NCBI GenBank assembly: GCA_007133145.1
Contig: SLNF01000125.1
Location: 1-9,365, forward strand
Source of the DNA: Nitriliruptorales bacterium
GTDB lineage: Bacteria > Actinomycetota > Nitriliruptoria > Euzebyales > Egibacteraceae
DNA length: 9,365 bases
Reading direction: 5' to 3'
Below the pieces are notes generated by a model. It was not told where the DNA came from. It ran no database searches and saw only the letters and a list, made by a program, of their open reading frames with translations. Below are positions 1 through 6,253 of the stretch, one piece after another (the stretch's first letter is position 1; every line of letters starts with the position of its first letter). Both the position numbers and the translations under genes were made by a program.

Positions 1-191
1 CCGTATGACGGTGGCTGTCAAGGGTTTTCGACAGATCGTGTGAATTTCTTTGGCGGTGGAGGTGACGGTCGCAGCCGCGCGGCCCCGGCAGCGCCGCCGA
101 CCCGGCAGCGTGACCCCCACCGGATGGGCCTCCAACCCGGACCGGAGCCACCCGCCACACCAACACCCGCCATGGCGCAGAACACAAGCTC
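1..191. other. Intergenic region downstream of the aminopeptidase gene
   Basis: I see no convincing gene here. The first ~50 bases are clearly less GC-rich than the rest of the window. The region should hold the 3' end signal of the leftward aminopeptidase gene. An imperfect inverted repeat at 127-133 / 144-149 (GGCCTCC against GGAGCC, one bulged C, 10-base loop) is the best candidate, but it has no T-run and is weak. On the minus strand a TTGACA box points out of the left edge (listed separately). The 96-codon plus-strand open frame that begins at 50 and runs into the aminopeptidase antisense has an Arg/Pro-rich, non-protein-like composition and is not called. Confidence 0.6.
16..21 (-). promoter_or_regulatory. 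Possible -35 box of a leftward promoter running off the window
   Basis: The minus strand reads a consensus TTGACA here, preceded by an A/C-rich stretch in an otherwise very GC-rich region. Only 15 bases remain before the window edge, so with a normal 17 bp spacer the -10 box would begin just outside. The same bases also form a short inverted repeat, CTGTC (15-19) with GACAG (30-34), which could be an operator or chance. The next gene to the left is inferred, not seen. Confidence 0.3.
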
Positions 192-1682
192 CTAGGCGGG
201 GCTGCGTCCCTCGAGCCACGCAAGCAGGGTCCGTGTCGCCACACCCGTCGCGCCCACCGGCAGGTGGTCGCGCGCGAGCTCCCTTGAGAGCAGCGCGGGA
301 CCGGCGATGTCGAGGTGGGCCCACGGCAGCCCGCCGGTGAAGCGGCGGAGGAAGAGCGCCGCGACGATCGCGCCTCCGCCGGGGGCGTCGGCGATGTTCG
401 CGACGTCGGCGACGTCGCTGTCGAGGAAGCGGTCGAGGTCGCTCCACAGCGGCAGACGCCACTGCGCCTCGCCGGTGGCCGCAGCAGCCTGGGCGAGCCC
501 GGAGGCCAGGTCGTCGTCGGAGGCGAACAGCGCGCTCGCGTACGAGCCGAGCGCGGCTACCGCCGTACCGGTGAGCGTCGCGACGTCGACGACGGCGTCG
601 GGCCGTGACTCCGCGGCATAGGCGAGGAGGTCAGCGAGGACGAGCCGGCCCTCTGCGTCGGTGTCGAGCACCTCGATGGTCTGGCCGTCACGCGCGCTGA
701 CGACGTCGCCCGGACGCTGGGCGTCGGCGCCGATGGCGTTCTCCGCGAGCCCGAGCAGGGCGGTCACCTCGACCGACACGCCGAGGTCGGCGAGGGCGCT
801 GCAGGCGGCGGCGACGGCCGCGGCGCCGGCCATGTCGGCCTTCATACCGACCATGCCCTCCCCGCGCTTGAGCGAGATGCCGCCAGTGTCGAAGGTGATG
901 CCCTTGCCGACGAGGGTCACCGACCCGGTGGGCTGCGAGGGGCGGTAACGCAGCTCCACGAGCCGTGGCGGGGCCGCCGAGCCACGCCCGACGGCGGTGA
1001 GCGCCCCGAAGCCCTCCGCGGCGAGCCACTCCTCGTCGCGCACCGCGACGTCGCACTCCGTGGAACAGAGCTCGACGAGCCGCGCAGCGAGCTGGGGCGG
1101 TTGCTTGCGGTCGGGCGGCAGGTCGACGAGCGCGCGGGCGCGGACCGCGGCCTCGGCGTAGACGACGCCGCGCTCGGCGGCGCGCTGGGCCGGTGCGGCG
1201 AGGCTCGACGGCACGAGGACGAGGAGTTCGGTTCCCTCGAGGTCGGCCTCGTCGGAGCGGGGCTCGCGGAACCGCCTCTCGACGTGACCGCCGAGCACGA
1301 AGCCCTCCGCGAGCGCGGTGACCGACGAGGCTCGGGGGTGGAGGTGGGCCAGGGTCGTCACGACCCGCTCGACGCCGGGCAGGCGGCGGGCCTCGCTCGC
1401 GGCGATCCCCGCGGCGCGGCGTAGCCTCTCGGCATCGACGGCGTCCATCCGACCGAGCCCGACGAAGAGCACCGACCCCACGGGGAGACCGGGTGCGGCG
1501 AGACGCAGTCGCTGGCCCGCCTCACCGCGGAACGAGGCGGTCGTCGGCACCTCGTCGAGGCCGAGGGCGTCGAGCACCGCGGCGACGCCGGGGGCGGCGA
1601 TGCCCCCCTTGAAGGCCCCGACGACGAGGAGGTCACCGCTCGTGGTCAGGGGGTCAGCGGCCGCGGTGCGGACGGTCGGCAT
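192..1682 (-). CDS. pepA: Leucyl aminopeptidase (M17 family cytosol aminopeptidase)
   Basis: This 496-residue protein has the full length of an M17 aminopeptidase, a cytosolic, usually hexameric, two-metal enzyme that removes N-terminal residues (often Leu) from peptides during peptide turnover. Visible motifs are GKGITFDTGGISLK around 259-272 (metal ligands K260 and D265, catalytic K272), MKADMAGAA around 280-288 (D283), TDAEGRL at 341-347 (D342, E344, catalytic R346), GGGAIVAALFL around 436-446, and WAHLDIAG near 454. The divergent N-terminal ~160 residues match the family's variable N domain. The ATG at 1682 is supported by AAGGAG eight bases upstream. The family signature normally begins N-T-D-A-E-G; here the first residue is D340 (codon GAC). 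The gene is divergent from the zinc-ribbon gene. Some M17 members double as DNA-binding regulators (E. coli PepA/XerB), but nothing here shows that role. Confidence 0.97.
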   Translation of the reverse strand: MPTVRTAAADPLTTSGDLLVVGAFKGGIAAPGVAAVLDALGLDEVPTTASFRGEAGQRLRLAAPGLPVGSVLFVGLGRMDAVDAERLRRAAGIAASEARRLPGVERVVTTLAHLHPRASSVTALAEGFVLGGHVERRFREPRSDEADLEGTELLVLVPSSLAAPAQRAAERGVVYAEAAVRARALVDLPPDRKQPPQLAARLVELCSTECDVAVRDEEWLAAEGFGALTAVGRGSAAPPRLVELRYRPSQPTGSVTLVGKGITFDTGGISLKRGEGMVGMKADMAGAAAVAAACSALADLGVSVEVTALLGLAENAIGADAQRPGDVVSARDGQTIEVLDTDAEGRLVLADLLAYAAESRPDAVVDVATLTGTAVAALGSYASALFASDDDLASGLAQAAAATGEAQWRLPLWSDLDRFLDSDVADVANIADAPGGGAIVAALFLRRFTGGLPWAHLDIAGPALLSRELARDHLPVGATGVATRTLLAWLEGRSPA

Positions 1683-1789
1683 CGTGACGGCTCCTTGCTG
1701 GGATGCGGTCGGGGTGGTGTCGTGGGCCAGCGGCGACCGGGGCGGCCCGGTCGGGCGCCGCGGGTCGACGTGGATGCGCGGCAGCGGCG

Positions 1790-1795
1790 ATCATA
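1790..1795 (-). promoter_or_regulatory. Candidate -10 box for the aminopeptidase gene
   Basis: The minus strand reads TATGAT, one base from the TATAAT consensus, in the divergent region between the aminopeptidase and zinc-ribbon starts. I find no good -35 at 16-18 bp. Transcription from it would give a leader of about 100 bases before the ATG at 1682. It is one of very few A/T-rich hexamers in this intergenic region, which is the main argument for it. Confidence 0.4.
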
Positions 1796-1812
1796 GGGCC
1801 CGGGCGGACGAC

Positions 1813-1828
1813 GAGAGGAGCGGGCATC
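1813..1828 (+). promoter_or_regulatory. Shine-Dalgarno box followed by an apparent ATC start codon
   Basis: GAGAGGAG at 1813-1820 is followed after five bases by ATC (1826-1828), in frame with the zinc-ribbon protein. The same type of box precedes ATG or GTG in several neighbours (for example GGAGAGGAG before the polyphosphate kinase gene), so its placement is meaningful. No ATG, GTG or TTG lies at a usable distance. Codons upstream of the ATC include ATA, AGA, TGT and GGA, which real genes in this window rarely use. Confidence 0.55.
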
Positions 1829-2125
1829 GACACCGCGGTCGCGGCGGTCGCCGCACTCGTCGTGCTCGGCGGGCTCTGGGCCCGCGCCTCAGGACGGCAA
1901 CGACGTCGTCGCCGCAGCGGCGACTGGCAAGCGGGCATGCGCCCGCAGGCGTGGACCTCACCGGCGCGTTGCCCGGCCTGCGACGGCGTCGGCGGCGTCC
2001 TCACCGAGGCGTACGAGCCCTCGGGCGGCGCGCCACCGGGCCGGCAGCGCCCTCAGCCACAGCCACGCCTGCGCTTCGCCTGCCTGTCCTGCGGTCAGGA
2101 GCACGAGCGACGCGCGCCCGCGTGA
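1826..2125 (+). CDS. Small membrane-anchored zinc-ribbon protein, hypothetical
   Basis: Read from the ATC at 1826, this is a 99-residue protein. It has a short N-terminal hydrophobic segment (about residues 4-19, Ala/Val/Leu-rich), then a basic stop-transfer run of Arg (24-30). A cytoplasmic part follows with two CxxC pairs, CPAC at 49-52 and CLSC at 86-89, flanking a Pro/Gln-rich linker. This layout suggests one membrane anchor plus a four-cysteine zinc ribbon. I do not recognise the family and assign no function. Alternative starts are the ATG at 1703 (140 residues), whose first 41 codons look non-coding and overlap the aminopeptidase promoter region, and the GTG at 1862, which would cut the hydrophobic segment in half and lacks a ribosome site. 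It ends 11 bp from the convergent phosphoglycerate mutase gene. The reading frame is well supported and the start is the uncertain part. Confidence 0.68.
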   Translation: MDTAVAAVAALVVLGGLWARASGRQRRRRRSGDWQAGMRPQAWTSPARCPACDGVGGVLTEAYEPSGGAPPGRQRPQPQPRLRFACLSCGQEHERRAPA

Positions 2126-2136
2126 GGTCGTGCGGC

Positions 2137-2751
2137 TCAGCCGTCGACGATGCGCTTGTCGACCGGCTTGCCATCGGCCATCTCGTAGACGATGGGTACC
2201 CCGGTCGGGATCTCGAGCTGGGGGATCTCCTCGTCGGGGATCTCGTCGAGGTCCTTGACGATCGCCCGCAGGGAGTTGCCGTGCGCGGCGACGAGCACGA
2301 CGTCGACCTCGCGCGTGGCAGGGATGACCTCGGCACGGAAGTACGGCAAGGTGCGCGCGGTCGTGTCCTTGAGGCTCTCGCCACCGGGTGGCGGCACGTC
2401 GTAGCTGCGACGCCAGATGTGGACCTGCTCGTCGCCGAACTCCTCGGCGGTCTGTGCCTTGTTCCGTCCGGTGAGCGCCCCGTAGAAGCGCTCGTTGAGC
2501 TCCCAGGCCTGGATCTGCTCGAGGTCGCTCTGGCCGAGGGCGTCGAGCACGATCCTGCCGGTGTCGATCGCGCGCTGGAGCGTCGAGGTGTAGGCCCGGT
2601 CGACCCGCAGGCCCTCGGCGGCGAGCCGCTCGCCGCCCTCCCGTGCCTCGGTGCGGCCCTTCTCCGACAGCGGCACGTCAACCCAGCCCGTGAAGCGGTT
2701 CTCGGCGTTCCACTGCGACTGGCCATGGCGGACGAGGATGAGCTTGCTCAC
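2137..2751 (-). CDS. gpmA: 2,3-bisphosphoglycerate-dependent phosphoglycerate mutase
   Basis: The enzyme interconverts 3- and 2-phosphoglycerate in glycolysis and gluconeogenesis through a phosphohistidine. The 204-residue sequence starts with the phosphohistidine motif LVRHGQSQWN (R8, H9 nucleophile). It also shows TSTLQRAIDT (R60), WELNERFYGALTG (E87, probable proton donor) and AAHGNSLRA (H157). It is shorter than the ~250-residue E. coli enzyme because the stretch between about 115 and 135 is condensed, as in the known short-form dPGMs. The motifs favour a true mutase over a broad phosphatase of the same superfamily. The GTG start at 2751 has GAGAGGA seven bases upstream. A possible -10, TAGCGT, lies on the minus strand at 2794-2799 without a clear -35. 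The gene is divergent from the HAD gene and convergent with the zinc-ribbon gene. Confidence 0.97.
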   Translation of the reverse strand: MSKLILVRHGQSQWNAENRFTGWVDVPLSEKGRTEAREGGERLAAEGLRVDRAYTSTLQRAIDTGRIVLDALGQSDLEQIQAWELNERFYGALTGRNKAQTAEEFGDEQVHIWRRSYDVPPPGGESLKDTTARTLPYFRAEVIPATREVDVVLVAAHGNSLRAIVKDLDEIPDEEIPQLEIPTGVPIVYEMADGKPVDKRIVDG

Positions 2752-2839
2752 AGGGCGGTCCTCTCGATCGTGGGTTGGTCGAGCTCACCCCGGACGCTAC
2801 CAAGAACATGGCCGGTGCACCCGCGGCAGACCGGGCATG

Positions 2840-2853
2840 TCGCCACTGGGCGA
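2840..2853. promoter_or_regulatory. Small dyad in the gpmA/HAD divergent region
   Basis: TCGCC and GGCGA form a perfect 5 bp inverted repeat around a 4-base centre (ACTG), between the two divergent starts. It could be an operator half-site pair or chance, since short GC-rich dyads are common at this base composition. It lies about 38 bp upstream of the candidate -10 of the HAD gene. Confidence 0.2.
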
Positions 2854-2890
2854 AGATGTCACGAAACAGGGCTCGGCGCCTGCAGCGCGG

Positions 2891-2896
2891 TAGGGT
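2891..2896 (+). promoter_or_regulatory. -10 box for a probable leaderless HAD transcript
   Basis: TAGGGT fits the actinobacterial TANNNT -10 pattern and ends exactly eight bases before the ATG at 2905, so transcription should begin at or within a base or two of the start codon. No recognisable -35 is present, which is common for such promoters. A GAGGG lies only two bases from the ATG, too close to act as a Shine-Dalgarno site. Confidence 0.5.
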
Positions 2897-2904
2897 CGAG
2901 GGCC

Positions 2905-3594
2905 ATGGTCACCCCTGCTCCACCGTTCCGTCCCCGCGCGGTCGTCTTCGACCTCGACGGCGTCCTCGTCGACTCCGAGGGGCTCTGGTCCCGGGCCGAG
3001 GCCCGGGTCGTCGAGTCCCTCGGGGGCGCCTGGCACCCCGACGTCGGCGAGCGCATGCTCGGCCTCGGACCGGCCGACGCCGCCGCGGTGCTGGCCGAGC
3101 ACCTCGAGCACCCCGATCCCGAGGCGGTCGAGGAGCGCCTGCTCACCGTCGCCCTCGAGCTCTTCACCGCCGGGGTACGTCCGCGCGACGGTGCCGGCGC
3201 GCTGCTCGCAGCGCTGCGCGGCCAGGTACCCGTCGGCGTCGCGACCAACTCGCGACGCATCCTCGCCGAGGCGTCGCTGTCCTCGTCGGGGCTCGCGGGC
3301 TTGGTCGACGCGCTCGTCACCGCCGACGAGGCCAAGGCCGCCAAGCCCGACCCCGCGCCCTACCTGCTCGCGTGCGAGACCCTCGAGGTGGCCCCTGCCG
3401 CGACGGTCGTCCTCGAGGACTCACCCGTCGGCGCGCAGGCGGCGAGGAGCGCTGGATGCTGGGTCATCGGTTGCCCCGCCGAGATCACGACCACGCTGCC
3501 GGCCGCCCACGTCGTCGTCGCCGACCTCGCGGCGATCGACGTCGCGGTCCTGCTCGACGGCGAGCCACGCGCCGAGGCCCTCGGCCCGCGCTGA
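2905..3594 (+). CDS. HAD-superfamily hydrolase, beta-phosphoglucomutase-like
   Basis: This 229-residue protein belongs to the haloacid dehalogenase superfamily, subfamily I with an alpha-helical cap, which includes phosphatases and beta-phosphoglucomutase. Motif I is FDLDGVLVDSE (D16 nucleophile, D18 acid/base), motif II is ATNS at 113-116, motif III is K147 in AAKPDP, and motif IV is LEDSPVGAQAA (E171, D172). The helical cap spans roughly 24-90. The DSE after motif I and the EDSPVGA motif are typical of phosphoglycolate-phosphatase and beta-phosphoglucomutase relatives, but the substrate cannot be read from sequence. The ATG at 2905 is chosen because it sits just before the conserved core. 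The frame stays open far upstream only because it runs antisense through gpmA. The gene is divergent from gpmA and convergent with tetR. Confidence 0.95.
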   Translation: MVTPAPPFRPRAVVFDLDGVLVDSEGLWSRAEARVVESLGGAWHPDVGERMLGLGPADAAAVLAEHLEHPDPEAVEERLLTVALELFTAGVRPRDGAGALLAALRGQVPVGVATNSRRILAEASLSSSGLAGLVDALVTADEAKAAKPDPAPYLLACETLEVAPAATVVLEDSPVGAQAARSAGCWVIGCPAEITTTLPAAHVVVADLAAIDVAVLLDGEPRAEALGPR

Positions 3595-3614
3595 CCCCGA
3601 CCGCCGGCGTCAGC
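3590..3614. terminator. Shared hairpin containing both convergent stop codons
   Basis: GCTGAC (3590-3595) and GTCAGC (3609-3614) form a perfect 6 bp stem around a 13-base GC-rich loop that itself contains the palindrome GCCGGC. The HAD TGA (3592-3594) and the TetR TGA (3612-3610 on the minus strand) both lie inside the stem. There is no T-run on either side. It may act as a bidirectional 3' end or stability structure for both genes, whose coding ends are only 15 bp apart. Confidence 0.4.
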
Positions 3615-4230
3615 CACCACGCTTGCGGGGGTCAGCGGGCAGCCGCGCGAGCCCCAGGTAGGCCAGGTCGGTGAGGTGGTTGGCGACCTCCTCCTTCGGC
3701 GGATCGCCCACCTCGGCCCACCACGCGCCGACGTGGACGATCATCCCGACGAGGGCGTGGGCGTAGATCGGCGCGGCGTCGACGTCGAGCCCGGAGGCGG
3801 CGAAGAAGCGCGCCAGGACCTCCTCGGCCTTCGCGGCAACGTCGCTGAGCAGGCCGGCCATGCTCCCGCCCGAGACCCCCTGTGAGCCCGAGGGCGAGTC
3901 GCGCGTGAGCACGCGAAAGCCGTCGGGATCGGCCTCGATGTAGTCGAGGAAGGCCAGCGCGCTCTGCTCGACCTGCTCGCGCGCACGGACGTCGGGACCG
4001 AGGCGGCTCGCGATCATCTCGAGCAGGCGCGCGGACTCGCGGTCGACGACGACGGCGTAGATGCCCTCCTTGCCGCCGAAATGCTCGTAGACGACCGGCT
4101 TGGAGACCTTCGCGCGCGCCGCGATCTCCTCTACCGAGGCGCCGTCGTAGCCGAGTTCGGCGAAGACGCCCTTCGCGACGCCGACGAGCTGGGTGCGCCG
4201 CTCGCTCGCGGTCATGCGACGCTCGCCCAT
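3610..4230 (-). CDS. TetR/AcrR-family transcriptional regulator
   Basis: This 206-residue regulator has a typical TetR N-terminal DNA-binding domain (about residues 9-58). The helix-turn-helix runs through ASVEEIAARAKVSKPVVYEHF (31-51), followed by the GGKEGIYAVV segment that ends the domain. The C-terminal helical ligand and dimer domain (about 70-195) contains a Trp pair (AWWAEVGDPPKEEVANHL) seen in a widespread actinobacterial TetR group. No effector can be inferred. The ATG at 4230 has GAGG upstream at moderate distance, while a second ATG five codons in (4215) is also possible. It lies 38 bp downstream of the polyphosphate kinase gene on the same strand, so the two probably share a transcript. 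Control of that gene is possible but unproven. Confidence 0.94.
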   Translation of the reverse strand: MGERRMTASERRTQLVGVAKGVFAELGYDGASVEEIAARAKVSKPVVYEHFGGKEGIYAVVVDRESARLLEMIASRLGPDVRAREQVEQSALAFLDYIEADPDGFRVLTRDSPSGSQGVSGGSMAGLLSDVAAKAEEVLARFFAASGLDVDAAPIYAHALVGMIVHVGAWWAEVGDPPKEEVANHLTDLAYLGLARLPADPRKRGG

Positions 4231-4268
4231 GGCCTCGCCGTTCCTCGCGCGGTCGCTCTCGTCGGCGG

Positions 4269-5132
4269 TTAGTCCTGGTCGACCTCGTCGTCGCTGACGA
4301 GCTCGGGCGCGACGTCGGGCACGAAGGTCTGCTCATGCATCGGCGGGCGGACATAGGCCTGCGGCGGCGGGCGCTCGTCGAGATCGAAGGGGGCAGGGGT
4401 CAGGTCCTCGTAGTCGAACATCGAGAGGAGGTGGGAGATGCAGTTGAGGCGGGCGCGACGCTTGTCGTCGGCCTGGACGACGTACCAGGGGGCCTGCTTG
4501 ATATCGGTGTGGGCGAACATCTCGTCCTTGGCCTTGGAGAAGTCGACCCACCGGCGTCGCGACTCCAGGTCCATGGGGGACAGCTTCCAGCGCTTCGTGG
4601 GGTCGTCGACCCGTGCCTGGAACCGCCGCTCCTGCTCGGTGTCGGAGACGCTGAACCAGTACTTGATGAGGTGGATGCCCGAGCGCACGAGCATGCGCTC
4701 GAACTCGGGGCAGGAGCGCATGAACTCGCGGTACTGCTCCTCGTCGCAGAAGCCCATGACCCACTCGACGCCGGCCCGGTTGTACCAGGAGCGGTCGAAG
4801 AGGACGATCTCCCCGCCGGCGGGCAGATGCGGGACGTAACGCTGGAAGTACCACTGGGTCGTCTCACGCTCGGTGGGCGTGCCCAGCGCGACGGTGCGCA
4901 CGATCCGGGGGTTGGTGACCGCGGTGATGCGTTTGATCGCCCCGCCCTTGCCGGCGGCGTCACGCCCCTCGAAGATCACGACGACGCGCTTGCCCTCGGC
5001 CTTGACCCACTCCTGGAGCTTGACGAGCTCGACCTGGAGCTCGCGCATCTTCTCCTCGTAGAGGTCCTTCTTGATCCGGCCTTTCTTGTTCGTGACGAGT
5101 TCCTCGAGTTCGTCGAGTTCCAGTGTGGTCAT
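4269..5132 (-). CDS. ppk2: Polyphosphate kinase 2 (PPK2 family, class I type)
   Basis: PPK2 enzymes transfer phosphate between inorganic polyphosphate and nucleoside diphosphates, mainly making ATP or GTP from polyphosphate. The 287-residue single-domain protein shows the Walker A motif EGRDAAGKGG (55-64), the Walker B region IVLFDRSWYNRAGVE (109-123), and the lid segment around VDDPTKRWKLSP (175-186) rich in Arg/Lys. Length and motifs match class I (diphosphate-phosphorylating) rather than the AMP-phosphorylating class II; this is inference from resemblance. The C-terminal tail after about 245 is Pro- and acid-rich. I chose the ATG at 5132 because GGAGAGGAG lies nine bases upstream and the family-like sequence begins there. 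A longer frame to 5198 would cover the promoter. It is divergent from the formyltransferase gene, and TetR follows 38 bp downstream. Confidence 0.95.
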   Translation of the reverse strand: MTTLELDELEELVTNKKGRIKKDLYEEKMRELQVELVKLQEWVKAEGKRVVVIFEGRDAAGKGGAIKRITAVTNPRIVRTVALGTPTERETTQWYFQRYVPHLPAGGEIVLFDRSWYNRAGVEWVMGFCDEEQYREFMRSCPEFERMLVRSGIHLIKYWFSVSDTEQERRFQARVDDPTKRWKLSPMDLESRRRWVDFSKAKDEMFAHTDIKQAPWYVVQADDKRRARLNCISHLLSMFDYEDLTPAPFDLDERPPPQAYVRPPMHEQTFVPDVAPELVSDDEVDQD

Positions 5133-5165
5133 GTCGCACCGCTCCTCTCCGCACGGTTGGTCCTG

Positions 5166-5194
5166 ACCCTGCCGGGGGCGGCTGCGTACGTCAA
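5166..5194 (-). promoter_or_regulatory. Candidate sigma-70-type promoter for ppk2
   Basis: On the minus strand TTGACG (5194-5189) is followed, after exactly 17 bp, by CAGGGT (5171-5166). The -35 is one base from consensus; the -10 lacks the usual first T but keeps A2 and the final T. The predicted start is about 25-30 bases upstream of the ATG at 5132, leaving room for the strong Shine-Dalgarno box. This is the best-spaced two-box promoter I see in the window. Confidence 0.5.
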
Positions 5195-5296
5195 GCACAA
5201 GGGGCCAACCGGCCCTCCGTCAGGGGCGCATGGCACCCTGCGGCAGGATGGGCGCCGTGTCGAAGTCCACGGTGCGCGAGCCGGGAGGAGGCCGGG

Positions 5297-6253
5297 GTGT
5301 CCGCTGAGGCCGCCACCGACGCCCCGCGAGGGAAGCCGTCGTGGCTCTTCCTTGGGCAGGGCACGATGGGGGCGGCCGCCCTCGAGGCGCTGCTGGGCTC
5401 CCACCGCCCTCGCGCGGTGCTCACCGTCGCCGCGGGCTTCGCCGACGAGCCCGTCGGTCACACCGCCCGCGCGCACGGTCTGCCGGTCGTCGAGGCCGTC
5501 GGGCTCGGCACCGACGCGACCGAGGCCCGGCTCTGGCGCGACGGCCCCCTCGCGGTCGTCGTCGTCGCCTGCTGGGCCGAGCGCATCGCTCCTGCGGCCC
5601 TCGCCGTGCCCACCCACGGCTGGTGGAACCTGCACCCCTCGGCGTTGCCGGCGTGGCGCGGCGCCGACCCCGTCTCATGGCAGTTGCTCGCCGGTGCGCG
5701 TGAGGTCGGCTGCACGGTCCACGAGATGACCGCAGGCCTCGATGACGGGGCGGTCCTCGCGCGCGGGGCGGTACCGGTCGGGCCCGACGACGACCGTGGC
5801 GCGGTGCTCGCGCGGGCCGGGGCGCAGCTCGGGGCGCTCGCGGCCGGTCGCCTCAGCGACCTCGCTGCCGGTCGCCTCGCCGAGGGCGAGCCGCAGGAGG
5901 AGACCGCGGCGACGTGGTGCCCGCCGCAGGGCACGACGGTCCTGCTCGATCCCGCCCGCTTGGTCGCCGGCGAAGCGGCGAGACTGCTGCGGGCGGTGAG
6001 CCCCGCGCCCGGTGCCGCCGTCACCGGGCTCGGTGCCGACGCGCGCCTCGTCGGGCCGGTGATCGGGCCCCGGCGCGACGTCAGCGAGCGGCCCGGCGAC
6101 GTCGTCGACCTCGGCGACGGCCGTGTGACGGTGGCGTGCCGGGACCGCTGGGTGTACGCACGGCGGATCGGGGCGTTCGTGGCCGAGCCGGCCCCGGCGC
6201 GGACACTCCTCGCGCTCGAGGAGCCGCCCGGATCGGGGCCGAAAGCCCGCTAG
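5297..6253 (+). CDS. Formyltransferase-family protein related to methionyl-tRNA formyltransferase
   Basis: This 318-residue protein has the two-domain plan of Fmt: an N-terminal formyltransferase domain (about 14-185) and a C-terminal Fmt_C/OB-like domain (about 205-308). The catalytic triad is visible as N111 and H113 in NLHPSALPAWRGADP and D149 in AGLDDGAVL, the formyl-folate site of this family (10-formyl-tetrahydrofolate donor). Fmt's basic loop after the first strand, which contacts initiator tRNA (PDRPAGRG-like), is missing; the segment at 43-62 is short and not basic. A substrate other than Met-tRNA, such as an amino-sugar or another amine, is therefore plausible. The GTG start at 5297 has GGGAGGAG six bases upstream, and the ATG-less frame extends further 5' with no support. 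Its stop overlaps that of the convergent SDR. A divergent genuine Fmt remains possible. Confidence 0.86.
   Translation: MSAEAATDAPRGKPSWLFLGQGTMGAAALEALLGSHRPRAVLTVAAGFADEPVGHTARAHGLPVVEAVGLGTDATEARLWRDGPLAVVVVACWAERIAPAALAVPTHGWWNLHPSALPAWRGADPVSWQLLAGAREVGCTVHEMTAGLDDGAVLARGAVPVGPDDDRGAVLARAGAQLGALAAGRLSDLAAGRLAEGEPQEETAATWCPPQGTTVLLDPARLVAGEAARLLRAVSPAPGAAVTGLGADARLVGPVIGPRRDVSERPGDVVDLGDGRVTVACRDRWVYARRIGAFVAEPAPARTLLALEEPPGSGPKAR

Noticed and set aside
85..112. Direct repeat of CCGGCAGCG near the left edge
   Set aside because: Only two short GC-rich copies about 20 bases apart, which is expected by chance at this composition.
50..340. 96-codon plus-strand frame at the left edge
   Set aside because: It has a TTG start without a ribosome site, a Pro/Arg-rich product, and its second half lies antisense to the aminopeptidase gene.
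1318..2904. Upstream extension of the HAD frame, giving a 758-codon open frame on the plus strand
   Set aside because: It runs antisense through the aminopeptidase and phosphoglycerate mutase genes, with an Arg-rich, motif-free product. The HAD fold begins only at 2905.
4335..5729. 464-codon plus-strand open frame across the ppk2 region
   Set aside because: It is antisense to a clear PPK2 with intact Walker motifs, and its product shows no domain. Long antisense frames are expected at this GC content.
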